Below, in pieces: positions 1 to 13,790 of a stretch of 64,000 nt of DNA (position 1 is its first letter; each line of letters begins with the position of its first letter). The position numbers and the translations under genes were made by a program. The DNA comes from Anticarsia gemmatalis. Lineage: Eukaryota > Arthropoda > Insecta > Lepidoptera > Erebidae. Below the pieces are notes generated by a model. The model worked only from the letters and a program-made list of their open reading frames with translations, was not told the origin of the DNA and ran no database searches. The stretch lies in assembly GCF_050436995.1 (NCBI RefSeq), contig NC_134776.1, positions 15,789,001 to 15,853,000 of the forward strand, given 5' to 3'.

Positions 1-2404
1 ATGTATGTATGAAGTCTAAAGTGTTATCCAAATAAATTAAGTGCGTAACCAATTGAATGTGTAGACATAATAAATCAAGCCCGTCTCTCAATGTTACAAA
101 AGTCAAGTGGTAACAATATTATCAGTAAGCTATACCGGTTTGATTTTGCCATAAATTATAAGCCATTCAGTAATATTCTTTGGTTACGTCTTAAACCAGA
201 TGTTATGTTTTGGAGTTTTATGCTTAAGTCAATCTGAATCCAGCCTAAACTACGCTAAGACCTGACTACCCGTATAGATTGAAATCCGATAAAGGGGCCT
301 AACTACGCCTGCATAAATTGTATCACCTGTGAAGCTCCAACCCTCACAGCGTGACACAGGGTGTGAATATTTATACAGTTTCATACAATATTGGCTTGCC
401 GTCAATAACGGCTTAATTAAAAGCTTTTAATATTCTCCCTATGCGCTTCATGGTGGATGTAATCTTATTTGATGCAGACATACGCTTAATTGAGTTTGCT
501 CTCACTGGCCACAGAGAGCAGTAAACTCTGTTCATCTAGGTAACCTAGCCTAACGAAGTCACTGAGCCTTTAAACGGCTTTTTCATGAGACTGATTAGCC
601 GAGCAGTAGCAATTTATACGGGCCTTTACACGCTTCATCGATTACTTAGCTAAGATACCGGATATTATAAAAGTATACATTTATGAATTTCTTGCACAGA
701 AATGAATACGAAGATAGATTTGACGCCACAAGTATTCTTGGTTCTGTCTGACATGAAATCTTGAAGAGTTGCAATAAATATTTGCTTCAGGTTTGCGAGG
801 TCTTAAACTAAAGCTCGGTTCAAGTTTCAAGTTATTGAAAGATATTGCTCGCTGTCTCAAGTTGCTCGATACTTTGTCTACAAATTGTACTTGAAGAAGT
901 GAATCGCGATCTTATGACGTAGTTCGCGAATTGGAAGCCAGTCAGCACGGTCGACAAGGAAACTTTTATATCACGGGCAAAAGGACATTTAAGTACATTT
1001 TATATAACATTATTATAGTCCACTCAAACCTGTTGAATTAGTGTCTGAAGCAGACCGTGCTTCGTCGAAGTTTGTAAGCTGTTCGGTAAAGTTATTATAT
1101 CTGCTTATAACTTGGTGTTCCACGTAATACTTCGTGTAAATTGGCGGTCGGGTGAGCACATAGAACTAAACTTTGTAAAGTACCATTATGTGGCGAAGAC
1201 TGCATAACTGAAGACAGGAGACTGCAACGACTTATGACTTATAACAACACTGCAGGGAGTTATGAAATACACCAAATGTATGCATTTGAAAGTGTTACTA
1301 CATATTATGTAAATGTAGTATATAATTAAGGTCTATGTAAAATTAAAACTAACCCTTGCTCAGAAATTGGACCCGAATGACTAATGTTTTTTTACTGTTC
1401 CACGCCAACGCTGGGCGTAGGCTTGCGCAAGGGGTAAGTCCAGATTTTCTCTATTGCGTGATACAGAAGGTAATTTGTAAAGAATATATAAATAGGCTAC
1501 AAAGTTAGAAGTACTGATTGTACAATGCTCTAATGAAATTTGTTGTTCCAAAAACATGTAACCGTCCACGAGTAAGAAACTTGATGAATGAATGTCGAAA
1601 TCTTCACAAACAAACTTCTCAAGAAAATAAGCCATTTCATGGACTAATAATAAACAAATTATGTAACTCTTTTCTAATCGTTACGACATTCGTAAGACAA
1701 TAAAAACTTTTCCTCGAGCGGCTCGGCTTCGTACAACTTGCGTAAAAGTTCGAAAAGTAATTAAAAGTTTTTTACTGAAGAACAACAAGAAAAGAGCCTT
1801 GGCACTGAAAAAAGAAATATTACTTAACGTTCTCTGAAGACAAAAGTTTCTAGACATGGTGAAATTATAGGTAATTGGCTTAAATACTTGTGTTGGAAAT
1901 TTTCATTCAATTGAAAGAGTCAAAATTTAGTTAAAGACTAAATTACCCCAAAAAAATGTTTATTTAAAATGTTGCAAAGACGAAGACATAATATTTAATT
2001 TTCATGGACATATATCTTCATGCCCAGCCCTAAATCTATAAGCCCTAATTCTGAACTTAAGTCGCGACGAAATAGTCCACAGTAGCATTTGTAAAATTAT
2101 CAAGTTTAAATTTCGTTAGAGAATTACCTACTAAACAACAAATATTTAAGAGTAAAGCGATCAGATTACCAGTATTTAAGGCTATTGATACTTCAATAAC
2201 AATAAAGAAAAAATATAGGAGATGCTTTGAATATTTCAGTCCATAGGTTTACAACTGCTACAATACGTGGGAATCGGCCTTCAGGGCAAAAGCTAACCGC
2301 GCTTCTTTCCTACTCTAATTAAGATTATAATCAGCAATGTAAAGAAAATGTTATTTTTTAGCACATGCTGCAAACCTGAGCTAATTTAGCTGTGTATGCC
2401 GTTA
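1..2404. other. No gene recognised
   Basis: AT-rich with only short, uncorrelated open frames. No repeat shared with the rest of the window was noticed. Confidence 0.5.
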
Positions 2405-2651
2405 TCTATACTAATATTATAAACCTGAAGAGTTTGTGTGTTTGTTTGTTTGAACGCGCTAATCTCAGATCTCGCGCTAGTCCGATTTTAAAAATGCTTG
2501 GTGTGTTAGATAGCCCATTTATCGAGGAAGGCTATAGGCTATATCACCACGCTACGACCAATAGGAGCAGAGTACCAGTAAAAAATGTTACAAAAACGGG
2601 GTAAATTTTGACCCATTCTCTGACGTAAGCGAAGTTGCGCGGGTCAGCTAG
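2405..2651 (+). mobile_element. Helitron-like element, family A
   Basis: TCTATACTAATATTATAAACC start after A and GGGTCAGCTAG end before T, 247 bp, with internal GAACGCGCTAATCTCAG and GCTACGACCAATAGGAGCAG. Same family as 42788-43035, 50807-51075 and 14519-14719. Confidence 0.8.
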
Positions 2652-2805
2652 TATGATATAGACTCATGAGGGAGCTCGTCAACAGGTAGAGCGACATAAC
2701 CGACGCCGAAGTGTATGTGAAGATATGCAATACATGCGGTATGATCGCTCTTGCATACATACTGTACATTGTACAGAAGGCGATTCATTGGTTTGAAATC
2801 TCTTA

Positions 2806-2921
2806 CCCCCGGTTTCTGAGTACATTTAGCGGTAGTTTATCTATCCGATATCGTTTTTTATATGAGTTTTAATGCTATTGAATAGATAAACTGCCGCTAA
2901 ATGTACCTCAGAAACCGGGGG
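2806..2921. mobile_element. Foldback MITE, CCCCCGGTTTCTGAG family, copy 1
   Basis: Arms CCCCCGGTTTCTGAGTACAT... and ...ATGTACCTCAGAAACCGGGGG are near-exact inverted repeats of about 50 bp with an AT-rich centre, flanked by TTA and TGA. Other copies are near 33952-34053 and 57472-57584. A tRNA-like SINE begins almost directly after it. Confidence 0.75.
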
Positions 2922-2926
2922 TGACT

Positions 2927-3140
2927 GCCTCTGTGGCGCAGTGGTTTAGGTCACCACGCCGCTACCACTGCGTCGGAAGGTCGTGAGTCTGATTCCCACA
3001 CGGAACAATTATTTATGCGATTGACAAATAATTGTTTCGGGTCTGGTTGTACTTTGTGCCCGTTGATTGTATGTTTGTAAAAGTCCCCGCAACACAAGAG
3101 CAATTCTTAGTGCGGGAGTTGTCTTAAACAAAATAGTCAG
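2927..3140 (+). mobile_element. tRNA-derived SINE, family 1
   Basis: A-box-like TGGCGCAGTGGTTTAGG and B-box region GTGAGTCTGATTCCCAC, then the body CAATTATTTATGCGATTGAC and CACAAGAGCAATTCTTAGTG. The same family lies at 52930-53139 (minus) and 62930-63026 (minus). Confidence 0.7.
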
Positions 3141-4154
3141 AATCTGGTGTTCTGACGATTGAAACCTACAAGTACGATTTTTTTTAGTTTTACATGAGGT
3201 GAACATGTCATACAAATTGTAAGTCACTGTCTAACAAACTGTTTAATAAAAGCTCGTCCCGTCTTCCAAGATCTATCCTTTGTGTTTTTAGGACTTCGCT
3301 ATTTGTTAGAGCTGATTGCCAACCTTCACTAGATTGAGAGGCACTTTTAGAAGAAAATGTTATTTGGTTCTGTAAATTACTTGTTTTAATATTGTGTGAA
3401 ATATAGGAAGGTCCCCAACCTTTTACCTACACAGACCGCTTACCGCTTGATTAACGATGTAGAGCTCGTTTAATCTAGAACTACACATCACTTTGTCAAT
3501 ACCACGCTTTTTGTGAGTTAAATGTGTCATTTCATATATGTGGAAATTTAATAAACTACAATAATTTTGTCATGAACTAAGTACTTTAAAAAGATTTTTC
3601 AAAAATAAGTTACAGTAGTGTGTAGGTACCTACTTCTTTATTGAAAAATGTCTACATTCTTAAAAAAAAGCCAAATCTTAGCAACGATTTTTAGTTACTG
3701 AACTTATATTACACTCCAAAGTTACAGATAGTTAAATCCGGCGTGCAATAATCTAAAAATAACTTTTTACCAAAATTAAAGTTCCTCAACTTTTAAATAT
3801 CTCAAATAACTTTCACTTTTTACTCCTTTATCAATACAGAGCACCGATATCGACTTGTAAGCTTGTACTGTACAACAATAGTACGGTACAAGCAGGTAAA
3901 AAGGGGACCAAATCCCAATCCTAGCTACTCATGAAATATTTTGTTGTACGATTTGGCAACGTCGCGTCACATGTTAGGGGTGATAAGTGTGGCAACATCG
4001 CACGATGCTATGGTGTTTCGATAATATATTACGTCACATTCACGCGGATTCAAGGGCCCACCATATTAGCTTCTTTGATATTATTTTCTTTACCAAGTTA
4101 TTTCTTCGATATCAACTATTTATTAGATCAAAATACAAGTTTATAAGTATTTAA

Positions 4155-4379
4155 TCCTATTGTTGTTATTATAAATGCGAAAGTCTGTGAGTATGAATGG
4201 ATGTTTGTTACTCTTTTACGCTAATACTACTGAACCGATTACGATGAAATTCGGTATGTAAGTAGCTGAAGACCCAGAATAACATATAGATAGGCTACTT
4301 TTATCCTGAAGTTCCCGAGGGATCGGGATTTACACGGGAAGGGTTTCCACGCGGGCAGAGTCGCGGACGGCCTCTATAG
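4155..4379 (+). mobile_element. Helitron-like element, family C, decayed
   Basis: Matches 47689-47895 from TATTATAAATGCGAAAGT through ACGCGGGCAGAGTCGCGGACGGCCTCTATAG. Both ends carry substitutions. Confidence 0.65.
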
Positions 4380-7300
4380 ATCAATAATATAACTCATTGT
4401 AGTGATATTATAAGTGTTCCAGTTACAAGTTAATTACGAATCAGCAAAATTATTATTTGACCTGCTTTACTTTATAATTGGATCAACGTGCACACTGCAC
4501 TATGGGTTGTTTACAACTATTTGCCGAAGACTGAAAACTACAGAATCAGCATTGTAATCACTAGATATCGCTCATATTGCAAATTTGCGGTTGTCTTGGA
4601 AACATCATAGAATAGTTTTACGATAAATAGAAGGCACTATTTCAAGAAATATTCGGTAAAGTCCAAATTCGAGGTAAGTGCAAGGAGTGCTAGTATACAT
4701 TACAATATTAAGCCTAAGTTTCGCCACAGAAGAATATACCCAGGTAAAAAGTATCCTGTGGGTAAAACAAAATTTTAAACTGTGTCCTAAATTTAATTAA
4801 AACCTTTAGGTTGTCTTGTGTGAAAAAGTAACAAACATACAAACGACATCACAAACTATTGTATTTATTATTGTAAAATTTGCAAACGTATTCTTATCCA
4901 AATTAACATAAGTACAACGTCAGAACTTCAGTTCTTTAATAACAAACCAAATTAAAAATGTATTTACGAAAATATATTTACTACTAAAAGACAAAAAAAA
5001 ATTAAAAACGCCACATTTATCGACATCGGTTTTAGAATACCTAGGATACGAAGCACAAAAGAGAACATTTTTCTAAAACATCCAAGCCGATATTATCGAC
5101 AAGAGAAAATTGTACTGGAATTTTGTACCTCATATTTTTCTCGCTATTTTTAAAAACAACACCTTCATTGTTTACGGCAACAATATCTCCATTAAAGATA
5201 CTTAGCCCCGTATCATATTCTTAATGCAATCTTTTGTAGTGACGAGTTGCAAGCTGTCACTACGACAACTAAACAATGAGCTACTTTGCTAAGAGCATTA
5301 TCACGTAGGAACGATGTATACCACGACCCTAATGGAACTGCTAAATAAAGCATTTGTTTTAAAAATTGTGTTGTAAGTAGAAAATTGTTAGTAGAGTTAG
5401 AGTTATCCAAGCGGCTTGAATGTCCCTGAGGACTAGGACAATTAAGATACACTACTATGACACCAACTCATTCAAGTCGGCCCAAAATGTTAGGTTTTTA
5501 ACACTGGTTCTAAAAGGTAAACTAAAAGGTTCTGTTTTACGCTAGAACAGCTAACCTGCTGAACCAATCTTGAGAAAATGTGCAATGGTTATAGTTCAAT
5601 GCAAGGTATAGCGTAAACTAGGAACTTAAAAAAAGCTTGATATTTTTGTTTAATTCAACTCAAATTAGTGGTAAGTAAACCCGCGCGTCCGCTAGTTTTC
5701 GACAGGACTAAAGGACTTACTAAAACTTTGAAGCATATTTTTTTGCGTCTTACATTATTTCTCCCGCGAAACAAATACTTATCAACCGATATGTACAAAC
5801 CTAACCTAGTTTAGTAGTAAACCCGCTACTAGGAACCCGTATATTCTTTCCGATTAACAGGAAATAAGGCCGTCGTCTGCAGCGCTGGTAATACGAAGAT
5901 TATAATAAGAACTCACTGTCTGACAATCTCAGGCTTCCTCAGACCTATCTTTTTCATATTTTCTCTTAAGCTTTTGAGTATTACACGAACTGATTCATGA
6001 AACATCGATAAGTAAGTGTGTTGATTCATATCATGTCATCGTCTCGTATCGCTACTGAAGATCTGCCTCTTGAATAGTCAAGTGAGTGTTCGACAATAGC
6101 AGGCGTTGAAATCTTTATCGTTTCAGAAATCGAAAATTAGCATAAACTTGACAGTATTTTCAGTACAGACATCAATGTTATTTGAGAAAGATGTAAATAG
6201 CAAACCCCTGTTACCGAGCACTTTATATAACCTCGATTTTTTCGGTATATTCCCGGTGTCCACCCTCTGCTTGTCCACCCCGGGTGGACAGAGACACAAA
6301 TCTTTTAAAAAGTTCTTCAAGATTTTTTCTACAAGTTCGTAATTAAAAACTAAACTTCACATAATCTTATTCGCAGCTAATCTTAACATAATAAAAGTCG
6401 GCGCAACATTTTGTGTTATCTAACCATCGCTTGACCTTTGACCCTGAAACTTTATGTGATGGCTAATAAAACCGGCTGCAACACTTTTATGAACTTAGTT
6501 CTCAAGCCATTCTTCGTACTTTGATTAGTCACACTTGAAACATTATTTTTTACGTTTTATATTTCGGTTGTTATCAATAAAATGCTGTACCGTTGTGTTT
6601 TGATTGATCGGCTTTAGTCAATCAATAGTTTTAATGGTCGCCGCGGTAGGGCTAAAGCCGGTATCCGAGGCTCTTTCACGCCTTTCATTTGAAAATGTAG
6701 ATTTGTTATTACTTGTCTTCATTTTACTCGAATACAATTAAGGACAATGCGTCTTTCCATTTGTCTTAGCTGTAAACATATTACAAACTTTGAAATGACA
6801 AAACTTTCTGTTCAGTTCCTTTGCTACACTAATTAGATATGTGTGTTAATAATAAACTACGTATTACTGTCTGCCCGTTGTATTGTAGCATAAGTCAAAT
6901 GTCATATCCCTTTAATGTTTCATATGAAATTACCAGGCCACTGGCAAAATACATCAAACTGTAATTGAAGCAATTTGTAAGGGAATTGAGTTGGTATTTG
7001 TAAATAAAGACTTATAAGACTAAGCAGACATTGCTTACTGCAAAATGCTTTAAAGAAAATGCTATATTTTACGCAGCAGTATAAGTATATGACATACCTA
7101 ATTAGAAAAAAAATACAATTAAATTATTATAATAGTTATAACTTAACATTTTGCAGAAACCGAAATATTGGAGTAAGTAGATATGGCTACGTAAGTATTA
7201 AAATAAAATAAAATCTTGATACAATAGGTCTTTAAAGTAGCTTTTTAGGTTAGTTGGGGTTCGTAATTCCGAGACATCCCAAATATTATTTGTACTTAGA

Positions 7301-8258
7301 GATAAAATAACACCACATTTTTATCGGCAAAAATGTTCAGTCATTTTTGCTCATAACTGTACATTATACGTATTACAATAGCCGGATTATAGGGTCCATT
7401 TTATTACAAAAGATTAGGGGCGAAATACGAAGGGCACGGACGACGTCAGAGACTGTCCAAGATAAAATTACCGCAGTAATGATTAAAAGACGAACGAACG
7501 ACACGAAGTGGGGAAGAATTCCTGACCGCTCTACCATATGGGATGTATAGTAAGACAGAGAGAGATAGAGAATCATTAATGAAGGTGCGGATGTCCAGGA
7601 TGGCTGGCCAATTAATGCAGCGCTTTGTTTTACTTAACTCGGGTTAATACGGCTAGATTAAGTTGACCTGGTGACGAAGCTAGAAGTCTTAAGTTCCGTT
7701 TTAAGATTGGTAAATAAATTATGTTTAGGTTTATTGTCAGATAAAGAAAAGACAGGTAAAGAAATTTTCTGTGTTGGATAGATTAACTAGCGGAATTTTG
7801 ACCTGTTGCTTGACGTTAACTGTCGCTTCAACCGTCATTCTAATTAAAACAAAATCATTTACTAATACGAGATTAAAATGTATTTTTATTTACGACTCAT
7901 CACTAACTTTATAAAATTTTATATTCTTAAAGAATTGTATTTTTTTAAGGCTGCTTTCTTCTGAGAAAATCATGACATTAAATTACTAGCAAATTGCTTT
8001 TTAATAACACATACTTAATTTCACTTAGGGTTATGTTGTGGTTTTGAAATTTCACCCTCCGAGTCAAAATCCCGCGTGTCCTAAACATAAACCCTAATTA
8101 CGCAGTAGGCATTGCTTTGTATTGCTATAATTATATTTGCGAACACTAATTATTGTATGTTTTACTCGCACCCCTTCATGTGGGGTATTTTTTGTAACAG
8201 TTTAAATACGGTCACGGTCTGCCGGTGACCGCGCAATTTTTATGATTACATACATCAA
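4380..8258. other. No gene recognised
   Basis: AT-rich intergenic or intronic sequence. Short frames, including the overlapping pair at 6106-6342, have no family features or matching splice sites that I can defend. Confidence 0.5.
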
Positions 8259-8312
8259 GCAACCGCGGCTGCAGCCCGGTCATAGATGGGTGAGCCACAA
8301 TTACTGGTGTTT
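8259..8312 (+). repeat. 5S-like SINE remnant
   Basis: CAAGCAACCGCGGCTGCAG then CCCGGTCATAGATGGGTGAG, a short degraded piece of the 5S-like core seen at 46.4 kb. Confidence 0.4.
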
Positions 8313-8882
8313 AATACTGACTTACACTATACAATTCCTGACTGCCTTGATGTCTTAAGCAAACGGTACTTAACAGAACCTGTATTATATATTTTTTTCG
8401 GCATCTACCTACATGTAGAAAAATCACTAAATAACCTTTACACGTGATGAAAGACGCAATTGTCCAATATACTTAAACGAAATAGTTATTAATCTAGGCG
8501 TAGTAGGCAATGGCATGCATGCTACTAATTTTGCGTATAAAATAAAATGCCTGGAATCGAATAGACGAGTACAAAAACTTAACTGTTTTTATAAAATTGG
8601 ATAATCATATTTCGTAATCTTAACTCCACTTCGCCAAACAAAAAGTAAATAAAATCAATTTAAAGTGCGTGTCACAAGTCCCCCGACGCAATGAACAATA
8701 TCAATGATTGAATTTGTTATCACTCACACAATTAATGACAATTACTCGTATACCTCTCGCCTAATTCGTCAATTGATTGTTTTATAAACTTCCCAATAAG
8801 CGTCGATTGATCCACGAGTGTCGAATGTCAATGTTCAAATAGGAAATCGATTATTAATGAGACTACGAGTACATGACATACA

Positions 8883-9104
8883 GTCAACCTGGGTAACTTT
8901 GAATCATTTGGGTAACATTGACAGTGGGAATACGAACTAGTTTCGATTATTTTTTCATATGAAACCAACACAATTGATAAAGGTTTATTTTAGTTTTGCA
9001 AACTTTTATCAATTGCGTTGGTTTCATATGAAAAAATAATCGAAACTAGTTCGTATTCCCACTGTCAATGTTACCCAAAATGATCCAATGCTACCCAAAT
9101 TGAC
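8883..9104. mobile_element. Long foldback MITE (222 bp)
   Basis: Arms of about 100 bp (8883-8982 and 9005-9104) pair almost perfectly around a 22-nt loop. The inner part (GGGAATACGAACTAGTTTCG and inward) is nearly identical between arms; the outer 35 bp, with TTTGGGTAACATTG-type repeats, has diverged more. No coding. Confidence 0.75.
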
Positions 9105-11786
9105 CTTACATATTTAGCAAAGAACAGTTCGAAGTAAATGGTCATAAAATCTCGGAATAAGCCCCGAGAACTGTTTAAAAGGGCTTTTTTCGTTGAGGTA
9201 TAAAAAATAGCTTTTTGGACAAGTGGCAACCACCATGCTTTGACAAAAGCTTGCATAGCAATAAGCTAAACTGTACACGAAATTTTTTGTAGCTACCCAG
9301 TAACTATGTTTATTAAAAAAATCGATGGTTACAGGACACTAGACTACCTTGCTGCCCACATTCAAATTATAAACAGTCTTTCACCCAGATAGATGTTTCG
9401 GTAATTTTCCTGTAACATATTATTATTATTATCATCATTAATAACTCGTATTATCCAAATGAACTAGCCGAAACTTCTTACAATTATTGTTGAACAATGC
9501 TTAGTATTGTATGTCTGGAACTAAACCAAACTTTAGAATTATTGATTTTGCCGAATGTAACAGACAGGAAGACGTCGCAGACTAACCACACATTATTCAG
9601 GTATATCCTAACTGACGAGCTGAAACAGAACCCTCAAGCCGAGCTCTAATTGGCAAATCGATAGGCGGTCTCCTCGTCATATTACCTGGGCAAGTACCTT
9701 GGTGTGGTATATTTTAAATGGCTTCACGACTCAGCCAGTCTCGTTTGCAATTAACATCGTAATATAGCTACTTATAGCGCAGCTGTGTCACAGCTATTGA
9801 TTTTGTCTCGCCCCCTGTCAACGGACTCTTCCCTGTTGTTGTGCATGGTACTTAAAGGCTTCCGGCTGGATGACCACGCGATCACTATGTGCACTCTTGC
9901 GACGCTCACGTCGTAATTGCCATAAAACTACTGAGTGAGACAAATGCTGAGCTACCGACTAGGAGCTGCTAAATCGCTTGACTAATCTTCCTAGGGTCAG
10001 AGCTGTACAAAGAAGGTAGAAGAGCCTCTTAAAATCATTTTACTACCTGAGTCTAAATCTTCTCTGACAAAGAGAGTTTTTCGTAGAAATTAATCAAGGA
10101 ACCTTAGTAAATGTAAAATAGTTGGCCTGCTCCCTATGACGTGGGTCTGACTTCTGAAGTGGGTGTAATAGGTACGGCTGTCACGACCTGTCTTACTTCT
10201 CACTATGTAGCTACTATGTTATTCTCTGGGAGGAGCAGTGTATCCTTGTAATATTGCAAATGGAATAATACACATAGGGGAAGCTTGCTGTAGGCTTTCA
10301 AATATGCAAGCATCGAGGAAAGCTGGGTAGTTAAATTATGAATGCTAGTTGCTTCCAGAAATAGACAACCGTATCTGTACCTGAATGGTTAAAGGTAAAG
10401 CAAGAATCGTTGTTGCGGTGAGGGGAGACATGCAAATAGCTGCTGCGGTCTTGTATCAACAGCATTATTAAGAGGTACTGCAATTAGTTACGTCTACAGA
10501 GACAGTGAGTACGGCTTCTTTTATGTCTCTTGGACAAACTAGCGGAGTTGAGTGTGGCCAATGAAAGTTTGAACACACCAAACTTTAACTATTAATTATT
10601 CTGTGTTGCTTCTTGGTGCAGTCTACAGTTTCTTAATTTCAAATAGAAAAAGTATTTTTGCGATCTACGGATAATGGTTTCAGGTAGATTTTGCACTTTT
10701 TAAGACATTTATGGACATATCCAGGAGTTGTGAGTATGAAAAGCAAAGAGCGAGTCATTTAAAAAAAAATCGTTTCATTATTTGGAGATAACTGACTTGA
10801 CGTGGAGTCTTTAAACCTTTAACTTAAGAATTACTTCAAACTAATTAGCAACGTGTTAAATACGGTGGACTTAGCACTAAACGGTTTAATTCTAATACGA
10901 GACTAAGTTGTAAGCAGTGAAACAATAAATAAATACTGGATTCGACGAATAATATTGACGAAACCTGCATCGACTAAGCATTGGAAAGGTACAGTACAAA
11001 CAGTTAAGCGGTGATCCATCTATAATTCATTGCTATCGGGGTTTACTTACTAATCGTTTACCGGTCGTTCAGTGCACTGTTGTTAGTTTTAAACATGGTT
11101 TAAGTAAACATGCTGCGTGTTGAGGGTTGAATGTCGACGTCCAACGATTACCGTTGCAATATAGATTTGATTTGTTTGTCTACGAACAACATCATTTAAT
11201 ATGAAAATTGTTTAGCCCTAATGGCCAGGGAGTACTTTAAGTCCAATAAATTACTATTGCTTTGTAACTAGCCAATTCATTTTTTATCGAAACTACCACT
11301 GATGTTTGAAGTTTTTATAAATTACAGGGGACTTGGAACATAAATTGTATGGACAAAGTCTAGTAAACTTGATCGAAGTTATGTATAGTATAGGAACAGG
11401 CTTTTAGTAACATCCAGTACATTGAAAAAGTAACTGATTGACATGTATTGTCATTTTTGCAATAGTCCACCTACAGCCAGCAGATACCCTGTCAGTCTTA
11501 GAGCAAAACAATTAATAGGAAAATGGACGCCACTTGTCAATCCAAGAATAGATAAATACAATATCCATTGTCTATCAATAGTGTAAAGTTTATCACTATG
11601 TCCCTTTTGACTATGAACACTCCAGATTCCTTTTCCAGAAGAATATATTTATTACCAAACTAGGCAAAAGCCCTTTTTCAAAACAAGAGGCTTCTAGGTC
11701 CCACACGTATCAGCGTCATACCTATACTACAAAAATATACATATAAACAGCAATATTTTTTTTTGGCATTTGCACTGTCCCAATCC
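9105..11786. other. No gene recognised
   Basis: Moderately GC-richer between about 9.6 and 10.6 kb, without an open frame of note. No repeat family noticed. Confidence 0.45.
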
Positions 11787-11845
11787 ATACTCCATACTAA
11801 TATTATAAATGCGAAAATAACTCTGCCTGTCTAGCTAGCTAGTAC
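11787..11845 (+). mobile_element. Helitron 5' end fragment
   Basis: TCCATACTAATATTATAAATG followed by CGAAAATAACTCTGCCTGTC, then unrelated sequence. A family B 5' remnant. Confidence 0.55.
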
Positions 11846-11998
11846 ACCATAAAATTAAAATCATGAATAATACCGAAATTGTTTTTTCTGGAATCCAGAA
11901 GGTTAATAGACTAGTAGTATGCTAGTATTTTTTACAGAGCATAACGTATTTGTTCTTTAAAACAGTGTCAACAAGAGGTCTGATTTTACATAATATAC

Positions 11999-12210
11999 CT
12001 ACATGTTTTTACTACGAGATTTAAAACCAACATGAGCGAAACCAACCAGTAGTTTGTAATGGTTTGATGTTTGGACACGTGCTCTGTAGGGATTGTAAAC
12101 GACTGTATTGTTTGATGAAGGTAAACATTGTTCTGTGAAAGATAGATGTGGAATATCTAGTGGAAAATGATAACAACAGCTTTTGCACACAGTCTTATAA
12201 ACAGCAATTT
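11999..12210 (-). CDS. Candidate terminal exon, pairs in phase with 13791-14022
   Basis: Acceptor CAATCCCTTTTGTAG before 12210, entry phase 1, open to a TAG at 11999, 69 residues plus the stop. The product has KSCCYHFPLDIPHLSF and ends GFKSRSKNM. With the 14022-13791 segment it would give a 147-aa tail. No family recognised. The only support is splice-site quality, phase and strand agreement. Confidence 0.25.
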
Positions 12211-13790
12211 CTACAAAAGGGATTGGAATGTTTGAAGTAGCAGTCACTCAATTTTTTTTTGGAAAAAACGTGCCTCGTGTTCCCTAAAACCTGATTGATT
12301 TTATAGCAAAGCAATTTTATTCGTGCATAAAGAAAATCCTGCATCGACGTAAAATGTATTTATTACTTTTTACGTACATTTTTATTGTCACCGTGAGGAA
12401 GTTGCTACTAATGTACCTTCAAATATTTTCAGTCTCCATCATGATAGTATCAGATTGACTGGTGCCAATGAGGAGACCAATTACCAAACTTCAGTTTGGA
12501 ATATAATAATCTCATCGACAGTAAACAATTTTGGCGATTTGGCCTATTTTCCTTTTGTTTTACATACTTTTTTCCTCGAATAACGTAACCAACCACGATA
12601 ACTATTTTTATTTGTATATTTCTAACGTCTCGTTTTTACCTAGGTAGCTTGAATTTATAGTTTTAATATCACCATACAACTGGATAAACGTTTATTATGC
12701 TCTAAAGCATGAAGGGGAATGAGGTTCATGTAGTCACCCATGAACTTGACCTTCGTAACGCACATAACCTTGCTGATAAAACAGTCTGCGGGTCGCCGAT
12801 CCATTAAGGACCTCCATCAAAACATGCACGAATAACAACATTAGTTTCCTCTCTAGTATATTAACCAAATATAATAAATACACCGCCTTTGATTCTAAAA
12901 TAAGTCTTGTACAAACTAGCGTGGTAACCAGACGACTGATTCAAACTTCTGAATAAGTAGGTCCTAAAAATATGGGTCGAAAAATACTTACTAAAAATAA
13001 TATTGAAATTGAAGTTTATCCATTCGTATCTCAAAGTTATCGCTTATTTCCTACAAATTTCGTCTCTTCGATAAATATAGAGACGTCGGTTGTCGGCGGC
13101 GATAAATTGCCGGGATATTGGTTGATGACGTAACGAACAACATCCGTGCCCGACGCGCGCATTTCTTGTTTATACGTTTGTCCATTGTATATCGGCTCAA
13201 CTTATAAGAAAAAAGCTAATGTTCAAATTGAAATCAAACACGCTCGTGTTGGGCTGCAATGGAAATAATTCAACGGAATTTAACAAGTGATATTTAAGGA
13301 GTTGGACTTTCACTTTAACTAAATCCTGCAATTAATAATAAATTACGGGGTACTTTACAAACAGGACCGAAAGTAAAAGCAGACTTCACACAATATTTTT
13401 TAAGATATCAGAATATACATTTTTCGGTAAAGAACCATTCTAGCTTTGTGTAGCGACTTTTCCAGCCGACTCGCTTACGCCATAACATGCAAATTGGCAA
13501 ATTTAAAACACTAACAAGATGCAAGTACGAAGGAGAAATTGTTCCCTAGTTCCTCGTTGTCAACAGTTCCTTATCTGTGAAGATTGCGCGCAATATAGGA
13601 CATCCCGATTAAGATCGTCACCACCCGCCTATGACTGATTGCAACCGGAGATTTAATACGAGAACCGATACACTATTTGCATCATACTAACTGGAAGGAT
13701 AATCCTATTGGAATATATAGAAGCAAGTATGTAAGAGCGAAACAAATAGGAAACTTTTGGAAGTAAAACAACTAAATAGTTGATTGAAAC

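Noticed and set aside
6106..6342. 78-codon plus frame and its 65-codon antisense partner
   Set aside because: Mutually antisense, low complexity, no motifs or supporting splice sites.
7347..7576. Overlapping 67-codon frames on both strands
   Set aside because: Neither shows splice context or similarity that I can recognise; chance is sufficient.
9700..9735. TATA-like TATATTTTAAAT followed by an initiator-like TCAG
   Set aside because: No exon, donor or open frame downstream supports a promoter; such matches are common in AT-rich DNA.
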